Source of the DNA: Oscillospiraceae bacterium
GTDB lineage: Bacteria; Bacillota; Clostridia; Oscillospirales; Oscillospiraceae
DNA: 64,000 bases
Assembly: GCA_017398725.1 (NCBI GenBank)
Contig: JAFQFA010000004.1
Span: 1 to 64,000, forward strand
Direction: 5' to 3'
Shown here: positions 23,186 through 31,982 of the stretch, piece after piece
Position numbering within the stretch: position 1 is the stretch's first letter
How the letters are laid out: the number at the start of each line of letters is the position of its first letter
Notes under the pieces: model-generated
What the model was told of the DNA's origin: nothing
What the model saw: the letters and a program-made list of their open reading frames with translations, nothing else
Database searches by the model: none
Position numbers and translations under genes: made by a program

Positions 23186-25192
23186 ATGCGCTACAGCGTA
23201 CCTGTAAAATTTTTGGCGATCCTGCTGACGGCGCTGACCTTGACTGCGTCCTTTGTGTGTGGATTGGGCATCGTGCAGGCAGAGACCTTCGGCCTGTACA
23301 CCCGGGATTTCAGCGAATGGGTCCATCAGCGGCTGGAGTGGCAGGCCTATGATCTGGCCAGCGGTCTGGCGGAGCGCTATGCCTGTACCAATCTTTCCAA
23401 CTGCTCTACCGCCACCTTGCGGCAGATGGGTTACCGGCGGGTATTTCAGGATGTGCTGAGCTGGTCCGGTTTCAGCACAGAGCAGTTCGGATTTAAAATC
23501 TTGGATCGGAGCGGCGAAATGCTGAGCGGTTTGGAGCTGGTGAGCGAAAAGACCCTTATGTTTGAGGTGGTCTGTTCTGCCCAGTATCCGGTGCTGGTGA
23601 CCAATGCCGCAGCGGTGGATATGGTCTACGGTAAGGATTATATCCGCACGGAGCGCATGAGCTTAGAGGGCAGGGAGCAGCCGGTAACGGTCCGTTATTA
23701 CGATAGCCCCAAATATACGGTGCAGGTGATGATGGATCAGGATGCGGCCCTGAACCGTTACGGATCTTCTGTGCCCTTGGTGGAACTGCTTTATAATCAG
23801 CGGTATAATATGATGTGGATTCTGGCCCTATGCCTGTGTGTTTGTGCCGGCGGCTTTGTTTACCTTTGCTATGTCAGCGGAAAGACATGCAGTGAGGAAC
23901 GGCCGCAGCTAAGCGGCCTGAACCGGCTGCCCGTCGATATATATGCCCTAGGCGCAGGGACCTTGGGGGTGATCTGCGGCGCGGTGGTTACTTCCTTGGT
24001 GCGAAGTTGGCTGTTCAGCGGAGAAAAATTTAACTCCGGCAATGTGGTGATCGTGTCAATGCTGCTGGTGGTAATCAGTGTGCTGGTCATTGGCATCGTG
24101 TATGCCCTTGTTGCACAGATGAAGCAAAAAGAGCTGACTTGGTGGCGCCGTACATTGCTTTACCGGCTGTCTTTGGGCATCCGGGCCGTGACTGCGCGGC
24201 TGCCGGTAATTTGGATCTATCTGACGGTGGGATTGGTGCTGGGCGGCGCGCTGACAGCAGGTGCATTGCTTGCGGCAGAGGACATCTGGTGGCCGCTGAT
24301 GCTGGTGCTGATGGGCTATGCCGGCGTGGTATGTTATGGCGCTTACGCCTATGCTACACTCCTCAAAGGAGCCCAACGGATGGCACAGGGAGATCTGGAA
24401 AATAAGATCAGCACCCGGTATCTTACCGATTCCTATTCCCGCTGCGCCGATGCGTTGAACCAGCTGTCGGATGTGGCGGTGGTGGCAGCGCGAAAGCAGA
24501 TGCGCTCCGAGCGGATGCGTACGGAGCTGATCACCAATGTCTCCCACGATATTAAGACCCCCTTGACCTCCATCATCAACTATGTGGATATTTTGCGCAC
24601 CGCAGAAACAGAAGAAGAGCGGCAGCAGTATCTGGAGGTGTTGGGCCGGCAGTCCATGCGGATGAAGAAGCTGATCGAGGACCTGATGGAGCTGAGCAAG
24701 GCGTCCTCCGGTACCATGGCAGTGGATATCATCGATCTGGATTTGACGGAAACCTTAAATCAAGCCTTGGGTGAATTTTCCGATAAGCTGGCGCAGGCGG
24801 ATCTTACGATGATGTTTACGCCGCCGACCCATCCGGTGACGGTGCGGGCTGACGGCCGTCTGACTTGGCGGGTGCTGAGCAATCTTCTGTCCAACACAGT
24901 CAAATACGCTATGGCAGGTACCCGGGTCTATCTGGATGTGACAGAAGAAGACCAGTCTGTCCGGATCTTACTGAAAAATATCTCTGCCCAGCCGCTGAAT
25001 CTGGCGGCAGATGAGCTGACGGAGCGGTTCGTCCGCGGTGATGCTTCCCGAAATACGGAAGGCAGCGGCTTGGGCCTGAATATTGCCAAAAACCTGATGG
25101 AGCTGCAAAAGGGCAAGCTGGAGCTGACGGTAGACGGCGACTTGTTTAAAGTAACATTGGAATTTCCCCGGCAGCAAATGCAAACCCTGTAA
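23186..25192 (+). CDS. Sensor histidine kinase with six predicted membrane spans
   Basis: The 668-residue kinase has an N-terminal span (residues 7-28), an extracytoplasmic region of about 180 residues, then about five hydrophobic segments between residues 210 and 392. A HAMP-like stretch (GDLENKISTRYLTDSY) leads to the dimerisation box NVSHDIKTPLTSI with the phospho-His near residue 454, and the catalytic domain shows an N-box NLLSNTVKYA and a G-box GSGLGLNIAKNL. The unusual feature is the cluster of spans between sensor and kinase rather than the usual two. Paired with the upstream response regulator. Confidence 0.93.
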   Translation: MRYSVPVKFLAILLTALTLTASFVCGLGIVQAETFGLYTRDFSEWVHQRLEWQAYDLASGLAERYACTNLSNCSTATLRQMGYRRVFQDVLSWSGFSTEQFGFKILDRSGEMLSGLELVSEKTLMFEVVCSAQYPVLVTNAAAVDMVYGKDYIRTERMSLEGREQPVTVRYYDSPKYTVQVMMDQDAALNRYGSSVPLVELLYNQRYNMMWILALCLCVCAGGFVYLCYVSGKTCSEERPQLSGLNRLPVDIYALGAGTLGVICGAVVTSLVRSWLFSGEKFNSGNVVIVSMLLVVISVLVIGIVYALVAQMKQKELTWWRRTLLYRLSLGIRAVTARLPVIWIYLTVGLVLGGALTAGALLAAEDIWWPLMLVLMGYAGVVCYGAYAYATLLKGAQRMAQGDLENKISTRYLTDSYSRCADALNQLSDVAVVAARKQMRSERMRTELITNVSHDIKTPLTSIINYVDILRTAETEEERQQYLEVLGRQSMRMKKLIEDLMELSKASSGTMAVDIIDLDLTETLNQALGEFSDKLAQADLTMMFTPPTHPVTVRADGRLTWRVLSNLLSNTVKYAMAGTRVYLDVTEEDQSVRILLKNISAQPLNLAADELTERFVRGDASRNTEGSGLGLNIAKNLMELQKGKLELTVDGDLFKVTLEFPRQQMQTL

Positions 25193-25207
25193 AAAGGAGG
25201 TGACACC

Positions 25208-27256
25208 GTGGCAAAGCTGTCTGATCCCATTACCATTTTAAAAGGCGTAGGGCCTACCAAGGCAAAGCAATTTGCCCAACTGAATATCTATACCCTGCAG
25301 GATCTGATTTGTCATTTCCCCCGGGGCTATGAGGACCGGACCAGACTGGTGACCATCGAGAAGCTGGAGGTGGACAAGCCTGCCTGCTTCAAGGCCATGG
25401 TGATGAACACCCCCCATACTGCCCATATCCGGAAAGGGCTGGATGTGACCAAGGTGCAGGTGGCAGACCGGACAGGTCGGTTGAATCTGACCTTTTTCAA
25501 CCAGAAATTTACCACCGATAAGCTCCGCTACGGGCAGGAATATATCTTCTACGGCGCCGTATCCGGGGATTTTATCGGCTATAATATGACCTCGCCGGTA
25601 TTTGAGGAATTGGATTCGGAGCCGGTGGTGACCCGCCGGGTGCTGCCCATTTACCCGTTGACGGCGGGGCTGAGCAATGCCTCTGTGCTGAAAGCGGTAC
25701 GGCAGGCGTTGGCGATCTGTGATCCGCCGGCGGAGATCCTGCCCCAAAGTGTCCGGGAGCAGTATGGCATTCTGGGTGCGGATCGGGCGTACTATGCCAT
25801 CCATGAGCCTGCCTCCATGGAAGAGGCGGAGATGGCGAAAAAACGGCTGATCTTTGAAGAGTTTTTTGTGTTCTCCGCCGGACTTTCCTTGATGCGGGCC
25901 GCCCGGGCAGGGAAGAAGACGCCGGCGTGGCACAATACGGACCTTGGCGGCTTTTACGGCAGATTGCCCTTTGCCCTTACCGGTGCTCAGCAGCGGGCGA
26001 TTGCAGAAGTGGTTCGGGATGTGCAGAAGGGCACGCCCATGAACCGATTGGTGCAGGGCGATGTGGGCAGCGGCAAGACCATGGTGGCAGCGGCTGCCGC
26101 ATGGCTGGCAGTGCAAAACGGCAAGCAGGCGGCGATGATGGCACCTACGGAGATCCTTGCGGAGCAGCACTATCAGGGGCTTTGCAAGCTGTTGGAGCCT
26201 TTGGGGGTGCGGCTGTGTCTGCTGACCGGCTCCTTAACTCCCAAAAATAAGAAGCTGACCCGACAGGCCATAGAAGAGGGTGCGGTGGACTTGGTGATCG
26301 GCACCCATGCACTGGTGTCAGAGAGCACCGTGTTTGCGGATCTGGGCTTGGTCATTGCCGACGAGCAGCACCGGTTCGGTGTGGCACAGCGGGCAAAGCT
26401 CAGCGCCAAGGGAGAAGATCCCCATCTTCTGGTGATGTCGGCCACCCCCATTCCCCGGACATTGGCGCTGATCATGTACGGCGATCTGGAAGTATCGGTG
26501 CTGGATGAGCTGCCTCCCGGCAGGCAGCAGGTGGATACCTTTTTGGTAGGAGAAAGTTATCGGACCCGGATCAATGCCTTTATCCGGAAGCAGGTAGCCG
26601 AAGGCCACCAATGCTTTGTGGTATGCCCGGCGGTGGAGGAAAACGAGGGCGTGGAGCTGAAAGCTGCCACGGTTTGGGCGGAGACCTTGCAAAAAACCGT
26701 ATTTCCCGATTTGAAAGTAGCGCTGATCCACGGGCAGATGAAGGGCGCGGATAAGGAAGCGGCCATGGCATCCTTTGCCCGGCAGGAAGCCGATGTGCTG
26801 GTGGCCACCACGGTGATCGAGGTGGGTGTGGATGTGCCCAATGCCACATTGATGGTGATTGAGGATGCGGACCGGTTTGGCCTTTCCCAGCTCCATCAGC
26901 TCCGGGGCCGTGTCGGCCGGGGCAGTGCCAAAAGCTACTGCATCCTGACGACCCATACCAATGCTGCGTCTACCCGGGAAAGGCTGAAAGCCTTTTGTGC
27001 CACCACCGATGGCTTTAAAATTGCGGAAGAGGATCTGAAAATGCGGGGGCCCGGCGATTTCTTCGGCGCCCGGCAATCCGGCCTTCCCGTGTTCCGGGTG
27101 GCGAATTTGAGCTGTGACCTGACCACCTTAAAGCAGGCGCAGGAAGCTTCCGCCCAATGGATCGACAGAGAAGGCACTGCCGATACGGCACCTGCCAAAG
27201 CCCTCCGGGGGCGGATCGCGGAGCTGTTCCGCCGCTCCCAAGGTACAATGAACTAA
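25208..27256 (+). CDS. recG: ATP-dependent DNA helicase RecG
   Basis: RecG remodels stalled replication forks and Holliday junctions. The 682-residue length is normal. The N-terminal wedge/OB region (residues 1-230, GVGPTKAKQFAQLNIYTLQDLICHFP) precedes the SF2 helicase core with Walker A GDVGSGKT near residue 284, DEQH near 384, SATPIPRTLAL, TTVIEVGVDVPNAT and the C-terminal QLRGRVGRG. The start is GTG with AAAAGGAGGTG. It follows the kinase gene by 15 bases and may share its transcript. Confidence 0.97.
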   Translation: MAKLSDPITILKGVGPTKAKQFAQLNIYTLQDLICHFPRGYEDRTRLVTIEKLEVDKPACFKAMVMNTPHTAHIRKGLDVTKVQVADRTGRLNLTFFNQKFTTDKLRYGQEYIFYGAVSGDFIGYNMTSPVFEELDSEPVVTRRVLPIYPLTAGLSNASVLKAVRQALAICDPPAEILPQSVREQYGILGADRAYYAIHEPASMEEAEMAKKRLIFEEFFVFSAGLSLMRAARAGKKTPAWHNTDLGGFYGRLPFALTGAQQRAIAEVVRDVQKGTPMNRLVQGDVGSGKTMVAAAAAWLAVQNGKQAAMMAPTEILAEQHYQGLCKLLEPLGVRLCLLTGSLTPKNKKLTRQAIEEGAVDLVIGTHALVSESTVFADLGLVIADEQHRFGVAQRAKLSAKGEDPHLLVMSATPIPRTLALIMYGDLEVSVLDELPPGRQQVDTFLVGESYRTRINAFIRKQVAEGHQCFVVCPAVEENEGVELKAATVWAETLQKTVFPDLKVALIHGQMKGADKEAAMASFARQEADVLVATTVIEVGVDVPNATLMVIEDADRFGLSQLHQLRGRVGRGSAKSYCILTTHTNAASTRERLKAFCATTDGFKIAEEDLKMRGPGDFFGARQSGLPVFRVANLSCDLTTLKQAQEASAQWIDREGTADTAPAKALRGRIAELFRRSQGTMN

Positions 27257-27276
27257 ATTCTGATTGATCGAACAGT
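27254..27276 (+). repeat. Solo repeat-end motif
   Basis: AAATTCTGATTGATCGAAC, a variant of the dispersed terminal motif, located between recG and its terminator; nearly identical to the copy at 40697. Confidence 0.55.
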
Positions 27277-27280
27277 CTGT

Positions 27281-27318
27281 AAAACCGCCTGCCGATGAGA
27301 TTCGGAAGGCGGTTTTTT
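27281..27318 (+). terminator. Terminator after recG
   Basis: AAAACCGCCTGCCGA pairs with TCGGAAGGCGGTTTT (one mismatch) and is followed by a T run. Confidence 0.88.
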
Positions 27319-27348
27319 CTGCCAATGAGGGCTTTTGTGAAATAATGG

Positions 27349-27377
27349 TTGTAAATTGCGTAAAAATAGTGTAAAAT
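27349..27377 (+). promoter_or_regulatory. gpmI promoter
   Basis: TTGTAA, 17 bases, TAAAAT, about 70 bases before the ATG. Confidence 0.55.
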
Positions 27378-27445
27378 AGTAGGACTAAAGGTATGCGCAT
27401 TTGTATGCCCCTATTTTCAATACTATGATTCTTGGAGGAATCTTC

Positions 27446-29008
27446 ATGGAAAAACCCATTGTTTTAGTTGTTATGGACGGTGTGGGTAAAGGTGACGGCG
27501 GCAGCGGTGATGCAGTGGTCGTGGCAAAGACCCCCACACTGGACCGGCTTTTGGCAAATTGCCCCCATACTTACCTGAAAGCCCACGGTACTGCCGTCGG
27601 CTTGCCCTCTGACGAGGATATGGGCAACTCCGAGGTGGGTCATAACGCCCTCGGATGCGGTCAGGTGTATTCTCAGGGTGCCAAGCTGGTGGGCGAATCC
27701 ATTGAAAACGGCACTTTGTTTGCCTCCAATGTCTGGCAGGAGCTGGCAAATAACGCAAAGGAAGGCCGGGCAATGCACTTCTTGGGCCTGCTGTCTGACG
27801 GCAATGTCCACTCCAACATTTCCCACCTGATCGCCCTGTTGAAGGCAGCTAAGGCTGCCGGCGTAAAAAAAGCCTACTGCCATATCCTGCTGGACGGCCG
27901 GGATGTGCCCGCCACCTCCGCACTGGAATATGTGGAGCAGCTGGAGAATGTGCTTTCTGAACTGAACACCGATGGCTGTGATTACGCCATTGCTTCCGGC
28001 GGCGGCAGAATGACCGTTACCATGGACCGTTACGAAGCAAACTGGGGCATGGTGGAGCTGGGCTGGCGCACCCATGTGCAGGGCATCGGCCGGCAGTTCG
28101 CTTCTGCCAAGGAAGCCATTGAAACCTACCGGGCAGAAACCGGCTGCATCGATCAGGACTTGCCTGCCTTTGTGGTGGCAAGAGCCGGCGCGCCCGTTGC
28201 CAAAATCGCAAACGGCGACAGCGTGATCCTCTTCAACTTCCGGGGTGACCGGGCACAGGAGATCTCTCTGGCCTTCGACCGGAAGGACTTTGATAAGTTT
28301 GACCGGGGCGACTACACCGGCGTCAAATTTGCCGGCATGCTCCAGTACGACGGCGATTTGAATATCCCCGAAAAGTATCTGGTGCAGCCGCCTGTGATCA
28401 CCAACACCCTGACGGAAGTGCTGTGTGCCGCCGGCGTAAAGGAATTTGCCGTATCGGAGACCCAGAAGTACGGCCATGTCACCTATTTCTGGAACGGAAA
28501 CCGTTCCGGTAAGGTAGACGAGGCGCTGGAGGACTATCTGGAGATCCCCTCCGATGTGATCCCCTTCGAGCAGGCACCTGCCATGAAGTCTAAGGAGATC
28601 ACCGCCGCACTGGTGGAGGCCATGGCTTCCGGCAAGTATCAGTTCCTGCGGTGCAACTACCCCAACGGCGATATGGTGGGCCACACCGGCGTTATGGAAG
28701 CGGTGGTTACCGCTATGGAGTGTGTGGATGCAGGTCTGCAGGCAGTGCTGGAGGCTGCTGACAAGTACGGCTATACCGTGCTGATCACCGCCGACCACGG
28801 CAACGCCGACCAGATGACCGAGACCAAGAAGGGCAAGACCGCTGTCCGGACTGCCCACTCTTTGAATCCCGTTCCCTTTATCATTTACGATACCGATCAG
28901 CAATGGACCGTTCTGGATGGTCAGTACGGCCTTGCCAATGTAGCACCCACCGTTGTGAAAATGATGGGTCTGACTGCTCCCGATTGCTGGGAAGATAGCA
29001 TGGTATAA
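27446..29008 (+). CDS. gpmI: 2,3-bisphosphoglycerate-independent phosphoglycerate mutase
   Basis: GpmI interconverts 3- and 2-phosphoglycerate using two manganese ions. The 520-residue protein belongs to the alkaline-phosphatase superfamily: VVMDGVGKG at the N-terminus, the phosphoserine motif DMGNSEVGHNALGCG near residues 57-70, LLDGRDVPATS, FNFRGDRAQEIS, YPNGDMVGHTG and ITADHGNADQM. The start at 27446 follows TTGGAGGAA; the frame upstream lacks a site. It heads a run gpmI-asp23-fakA-yihY on one strand. Confidence 0.96.
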   Translation: MEKPIVLVVMDGVGKGDGGSGDAVVVAKTPTLDRLLANCPHTYLKAHGTAVGLPSDEDMGNSEVGHNALGCGQVYSQGAKLVGESIENGTLFASNVWQELANNAKEGRAMHFLGLLSDGNVHSNISHLIALLKAAKAAGVKKAYCHILLDGRDVPATSALEYVEQLENVLSELNTDGCDYAIASGGGRMTVTMDRYEANWGMVELGWRTHVQGIGRQFASAKEAIETYRAETGCIDQDLPAFVVARAGAPVAKIANGDSVILFNFRGDRAQEISLAFDRKDFDKFDRGDYTGVKFAGMLQYDGDLNIPEKYLVQPPVITNTLTEVLCAAGVKEFAVSETQKYGHVTYFWNGNRSGKVDEALEDYLEIPSDVIPFEQAPAMKSKEITAALVEAMASGKYQFLRCNYPNGDMVGHTGVMEAVVTAMECVDAGLQAVLEAADKYGYTVLITADHGNADQMTETKKGKTAVRTAHSLNPVPFIIYDTDQQWTVLDGQYGLANVAPTVVKMMGLTAPDCWEDSMV

Positions 29009-29041
29009 CCGGTACGATCAAGTTTAACAGGAGGTATTTTT

Positions 29042-29392
29042 ATGATCTCTCACAACAATGAAAACGGCTCTGTGAATGTCAGCACCAGTGTCTATACCGA
29101 CATTGCCGGCACTGCCGCCAGCAACTGCTTCGGCGTAAAGGGTATGGCTGCCCGGTCTGTTACCGACGGCGTGTACCATCTGCTGCGCAAAGAATCCATG
29201 AGCAAGGGTGTTCGGGTGGAATTCCATCCCGAGGGCGATATTTCTATTGATCTGCACATTATTGTGGACAGCGGCGTGAATCTGCATGCCGTGGCCAGCT
29301 CCATCATCTCCGAGGTCCGTTATGTGGTTACAAAAACCACCGGCACGCAGGTACGGGCGGTCAATGTGTTCATCGACTCCATCGTAGGATAA
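29042..29392 (+). CDS. Asp23/Gls24 family protein
   Basis: The 116-residue protein matches the Asp23/Gls24 (YloU) family: VNVSTSVYTDIAGTAASNCFGVKGMA, then FHPEGDISIDLHIIVDSGVNLHAVASSI and the C-terminal VNVFIDSIV. Proteins of this kind sit next to the DAK2/FakA gene in most Firmicutes, as here, and are associated with envelope homeostasis. Start: ATG with CAGGAGG. Confidence 0.9.
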   Translation: MISHNNENGSVNVSTSVYTDIAGTAASNCFGVKGMAARSVTDGVYHLLRKESMSKGVRVEFHPEGDISIDLHIIVDSGVNLHAVASSIISEVRYVVTKTTGTQVRAVNVFIDSIVG

Positions 29393-29409
29393 AAGAGGAG
29401 GACCAACCA

Positions 29410-31041
29410 TTGAAACAGATAATGAACGGTGCCGATTTTCGCCGTATGGTGATCAGCGCGGCTGCATCCGTAGAGCTGAGTAAGCAGCAGCTCAATGAGC
29501 TGAATGTGTTCCCGGTTCCGGACGGCGATACCGGCACCAATATGTCCATGACCATCAATGCCGGCGCAACCGACCTGCGTAAGGCAGAAGACCCCACTTT
29601 GGAAAAGGCGGCAGCGATCACCGCTTCGGCGCTGTTGCGGGGCGCACGGGGCAATTCCGGCGTGATTTTGTCTTTGCTGTTCCGGGGCATTTCCAAGAAA
29701 CTCAAGGGCGCAGAGGTATGTGACGGCGTTCTGTGGGCAGAAGCGTTGCAGGAAGGCGTCGACAGCGCCTATAAGGCGGTCATGAAGCCTGCAGAGGGCA
29801 CGATCCTTACAGTCTCCCGGCTGGCAGCAGGTGCTGCCCGGAAGGCTGCCGAGGAAAATAACCACATTGCGTTTGTGCAGGAAGCTGCCATTGCGGAAGC
29901 AAAGGTGGCACTGGCAGATACCGTCAACCAGAACCCGGTGCTGAAAAAGGCCGGGGTGGTAGATGCCGGTGGTAAGGGCTGGCTGACCGTGCTGGAAGCG
30001 ATGCTTTCTTCCATGCAGGGGCAGGATGTGGTGATCCCCGAGGGCTATGTCGGCAATGAGATCAAGGAACAGGCCGATTTTTCCGATTTTAACGAAGAGG
30101 ATATTACCTTTACCTACTGCACCGAGTTTATCATCGACCGGGAGAATGACAAGGATCCCGAGGCTTTGCGGGCGTTCTTGGATAGCTTGGGTGACAGCTT
30201 GGTGCTGGTGGACGATGAGGAGATCATCAAAGTCCATGTCCACACCAACGATCCCGGCAAGGCCCTGCATGAGGCCATGGATTACGGCTCTTTCATTACG
30301 GTGAAGATCGAGAATATGCGCCTGCAGCATACAGAAAAGGTCATGAGCGAGCAGGAACTGGCTCCCAAGATCGCCGAGCCGGAAAAGGCTTTGGGTGTGG
30401 TATCTGTGTGCGCCGGTGACGGCTTGGCGGATGTATTCCTGAACCTGAGTGTGGACGGCATCATCTCCGGCGGTCAGACCATGAATCCCAGCACGCAGGA
30501 TATTCTGGAAGCAGTAAACAAAGTTCCTGCGGAAACAGTGTTCGTATTCCCCAATAATAAGAACATCATCATGGCAGCCCAGCAGGTGGATGCCCTGACC
30601 CCCAAGAATGTGGTGGTTATCCCCAGCAAGACCGTGCCGCAGGGCATTACCGCAATGCTCAGCTTCAATCCGGAGGGCACTGTGGAAGAGAACACCGCCG
30701 TCTTCACCGAAGCGCTGGACATGGTGGATACCATGCAGATTACCTATGCCGCCCGGAATTCTGATTTTGACGGGTATATGATCCATGAAGGCGACTATCT
30801 CGCCATGTACGGCAGCAGCCTCTTCGGTACCAGCAAGGATGTGAAGATCCTGCTGAAGTCCTTGGCAGAAAAGGTCCGGGATGATGGCAAGGAATTTATC
30901 ACCATCTACTACGGTGAGGATATTCAGGAGCGCCAAGCCCAGAAAGCAGCAGATTTGTTTGCGGAAATTTGTCCCGATGCGGAAGTGAATCTGCTCCGGG
31001 GCGGTCAGCCTGTGTATTATTATCTGATCTCTGCGGAATAA
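29410..31041 (+). CDS. fakA: DAK2 domain fatty acid kinase FakA
   Basis: The 543-residue protein has the N-terminal DAK2 nucleotide-binding domain (NVFPVPDGDTGTNMSMT near residues 32-48, RGARGNSGVILS near 79-90) and the long C-terminal region of FakA/YloV. FakA phosphorylates fatty acids presented by a FakB (DegV) protein, feeding exogenous fatty acids into phospholipid synthesis; no fakB is in the window. The start is TTG at 29410 with GAGGAGG eight bases upstream; an ATG four codons later lacks a site. Confidence 0.9.
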   Translation: MKQIMNGADFRRMVISAAASVELSKQQLNELNVFPVPDGDTGTNMSMTINAGATDLRKAEDPTLEKAAAITASALLRGARGNSGVILSLLFRGISKKLKGAEVCDGVLWAEALQEGVDSAYKAVMKPAEGTILTVSRLAAGAARKAAEENNHIAFVQEAAIAEAKVALADTVNQNPVLKKAGVVDAGGKGWLTVLEAMLSSMQGQDVVIPEGYVGNEIKEQADFSDFNEEDITFTYCTEFIIDRENDKDPEALRAFLDSLGDSLVLVDDEEIIKVHVHTNDPGKALHEAMDYGSFITVKIENMRLQHTEKVMSEQELAPKIAEPEKALGVVSVCAGDGLADVFLNLSVDGIISGGQTMNPSTQDILEAVNKVPAETVFVFPNNKNIIMAAQQVDALTPKNVVVIPSKTVPQGITAMLSFNPEGTVEENTAVFTEALDMVDTMQITYAARNSDFDGYMIHEGDYLAMYGSSLFGTSKDVKILLKSLAEKVRDDGKEFITIYYGEDIQERQAQKAADLFAEICPDAEVNLLRGGQPVYYYLISAE

Positions 31042-31102
31042 AATATAAAGGTGTGCTGTGATCCCATGGCACACATTCAGCCAAGCGGAAAGGAGGGGTA
31101 AT

Positions 31103-31930
31103 GTGCCGGATTTTAAAAATAATCGATATGTTGTTCGGCTGACAAAGCTGTTTCGTCGGATCGCATCCCTGCAAGTGCCCCTGTATTCTTCCCAAGCTAG
31201 TTATTTTATAATTCTGTCGGCGTTCCCTTTGTTGGTACTGGTGCTGACACTGGTGCGTTTTACCGGTTTGGATGTGCAATCCCTGTCAGATCTGGTGGAA
31301 GGCATTCTGCCTGCTGCTCTGCGGCCCATGGCGGAAAAGTTTATTATCACCACCTACTATACGGCTACCGGTGCGGTGATGTCGGTTTCCGCGGTGACTG
31401 CCTTGTGGTCTGCCGGACGGGGTGTTTATGCGCTGATGAACGGCTTAAATGCGGCATATGAGGTTCAGGAGACACGGAGTTTCCTGCATACCCGTTTGGT
31501 GTGCCTGCTGAGCACCTTCGTTTTTCTGGCGGTGGTGCTGCTGACTTTGGTGCTGCAGGTTTTCGGCAACACGATTTTAGGCTTCCTGCGGAATATGGAC
31601 GGCCTGCTGTTCCGGTTCCTTACCGAAGTGGTGGATCTGCGCTTCTTCTTGCTGCTGGTTCTGCAAACGGCGGTGTTTACCGCTTTGTACACGGCGCTTC
31701 CCAACCGGAAAAAGCGAATCAGCCAAGGCATCCCCGGCGCGCTTCTCAGCTCCATCGGCTGGCTGGTATTTTCAGACCTGTTCTCCATCTATGTTGGATA
31801 CCTGTCTGACTTTATTACCTTCTTCGGCTCGGTGTATGCATTGGCGTTAAGCATGCTGTGGCTGTATTTCTGTATTTGCATTTTGTTCTACGGTGCGGCG
31901 CTGAACCATTGGTTGGCGGACCGTTCTTGA
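31103..31930 (+). CDS. YihY/virulence factor BrkB family membrane protein
   Basis: A 275-residue integral membrane protein with about six helices. Family features are ASYFIILSAFPLLVLV, the glycine/tryptophan-rich ALWSAGRGVYALMNGLNAAYEV, and the C-terminal FGSVYALALSMLWLYFCICILFYGAALN. YihY proteins have no settled function. The start is GTG at 31103 with AAAGGAGGGG. It closes the gpmI-asp23-fakA run and ends at a very strong terminator. Confidence 0.88.
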   Translation: MPDFKNNRYVVRLTKLFRRIASLQVPLYSSQASYFIILSAFPLLVLVLTLVRFTGLDVQSLSDLVEGILPAALRPMAEKFIITTYYTATGAVMSVSAVTALWSAGRGVYALMNGLNAAYEVQETRSFLHTRLVCLLSTFVFLAVVLLTLVLQVFGNTILGFLRNMDGLLFRFLTEVVDLRFFLLLVLQTAVFTALYTALPNRKKRISQGIPGALLSSIGWLVFSDLFSIYVGYLSDFITFFGSVYALALSMLWLYFCICILFYGAALNHWLADRS

Positions 31931-31944
31931 CTGTAAAATAAAGT

Positions 31945-31982
31945 ACCGGCGCATTGCTTTGGCAATGCGCCGGTGTTTTTTT
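31945..31982. terminator. Strong terminator between yihY and the DUF2207 gene
   Basis: A perfect 13-bp stem ACCGGCGCATTGC with a 4-base loop, followed by GTTTTTTT on the plus strand. The T run overlaps the stop codon of the converging gene. Confidence 0.92.
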
